A stretch of 49,300 nucleotides of DNA from NCBI GenBank assembly GCA_024244665.1, contig JAAEOI010000081.1, positions 1 to 49,300 of the forward strand. Reading direction: 5' to 3'. Made by a program: the position numbers and the translations under genes. Position 1 is the first letter of the stretch. Every line of letters starts with the position of its first letter. The notes beneath the pieces are model-generated. The model saw nothing but the letters and a program-made list of their open reading frames with translations, did no database searches and was not told the DNA's origin. The DNA comes from Bacteroidota bacterium (GTDB taxonomy: Bacteria; Bacteroidota; Bacteroidia; Bacteroidales; GCA-2748055). This document shows positions 49,004 through 49,300 of this stretch, piece by piece.

Positions 49004-49300
49004 CTATCGACAGGTCGACCTGAGCTTCTGATCAATAAACCCTGGTGCAGATGCGGAAAAGAAATAACCTTCGATGTAAGCTATCATACTATTCTTTGTT
49101 TTTTCATCCAGGTATGGGAAAGAGTGCAGCAGTTCAACAATCTCTTCCATGTACTCTTCCATGTACCCGATGCCTGCCACAAACTCATGCTCCTCCCTGC
49201 ACAGTCCAAGATAGTATCGTTCAGTGACAGACTTGATCCCCAGGTTCCAGCCCGGCTCTGCATAGGATGCGTTAATCAAACCTGAGTAATCAAAATCATA
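49004..49300 (-). CDS. Unnamed Bacteroidota protein, C-terminal part (5' end outside window)
   Basis: The minus-strand frame is open to the window edge and reads YDFDYSGLINASYAEPGWNL, then SVTERYYLGLCREEHEF, and ends FIDQKLRSTCR. The 'YDFDYSGLVNTxYA.P' and 'RxxxGxCR' motifs recur in a Bacteroidota family without a known function, in which this block forms the last quarter of a ~350-residue protein. A TTG at 49277-49279 could be read as a start, but the conserved YDFDYSG block lies upstream of it. The gene therefore begins beyond base 49300. Confidence 0.65.
   Translation of the reverse strand, partial: YDFDYSGLINASYAEPGWNLGIKSVTERYYLGLCREEHEFVAGIGYMEEYMEEIVELLHSFPYLDEKTKNSMIAYIEGYFFSASAPGFIDQKLRSTCR

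Noticed and set aside
1..49300. CRISPR array, tRNA or rRNA genes
   Set aside because: No regularly spaced direct repeats, cloverleaf-like sequences with TTC-loops or rRNA-like stretches were noticed when reading the window.

Overview
The window looks like a chromosomal segment of a Bacteroidota bacterium, probably class Bacteroidia and perhaps a Marinilabiliales-like marine or sediment glycan degrader. The basis is Bacteroidota-type content (TonB receptor plus DUF4249, DUF4956, DUF5723, head-GIN, GH29 fucosidases, S1 sulfatase, Tex, YitJ, a complete men operon) and promoter boxes of the TAnnTTTG type. No rRNA, tRNA, CRISPR array or complete mobile element was seen.

Layout. 1-923: 3' end of a ParE-type toxin, a structured non-coding stretch and the wreck of an Rhs core. 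924-4837: two adjacent secreted GH29 alpha-L-fucosidases. 4841-6418: a small secreted protein and decayed pieces of a GH5 glycosidase and a VPS10/sortilin-like protein. 6490-6873: a divergent DgkA-like membrane protein. 6866-19217: a tight minus-strand run (TonB receptor, DUF4249, Tex, S9 peptidase, hotdog thioesterase, a gutted CE15 esterase, sulfatase, YitJ). 19322-20217: rpe and a small membrane protein. 20327-23236: Lys1/Ald-like dehydrogenase, YkgJ cysteine-cluster protein, SRPBCC/GyrI protein. 23355-29366: a MacB/FtsX-type ABC transporter divergent from an NtrC-type response regulator and NtrY-like kinase. The shared intergenic region carries two sigma-54-like promoters, one on each strand, and a dyad. 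29397-30636: NTF2-like lipoprotein and L,D-transpeptidase. 30925-34404: an AT-rich three-gene unit (unknown 406-aa protein, GT4, GH57-like), with TfoX-like and IS1595-like remnants on its upstream side. 35075-43042: men operon menG-menI-menF-menD-menB-menA-menC-menE with no menH. 43372-48986: ankyrin lipoprotein, head-GIN lipoprotein, aspartokinase, an outer-membrane DUF5723 pair and DUF4956. 49004-49300: C-terminal part of an unnamed protein.

Functional picture. The window supports fucose and sulfated-glycan breakdown, envelope stress and export control through sigma-54, one-carbon and methionine metabolism, and menaquinone respiration. A recurring theme is decay. At least seven broken genes are recognisable from family motifs, several of them compacted by in-frame internal deletions that keep the signal peptide and stop codon. 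The least explained material is the AT-rich unit at 30.9-34.4 kb and the unknown protein that starts it. All family calls come from motif recognition without database searches.
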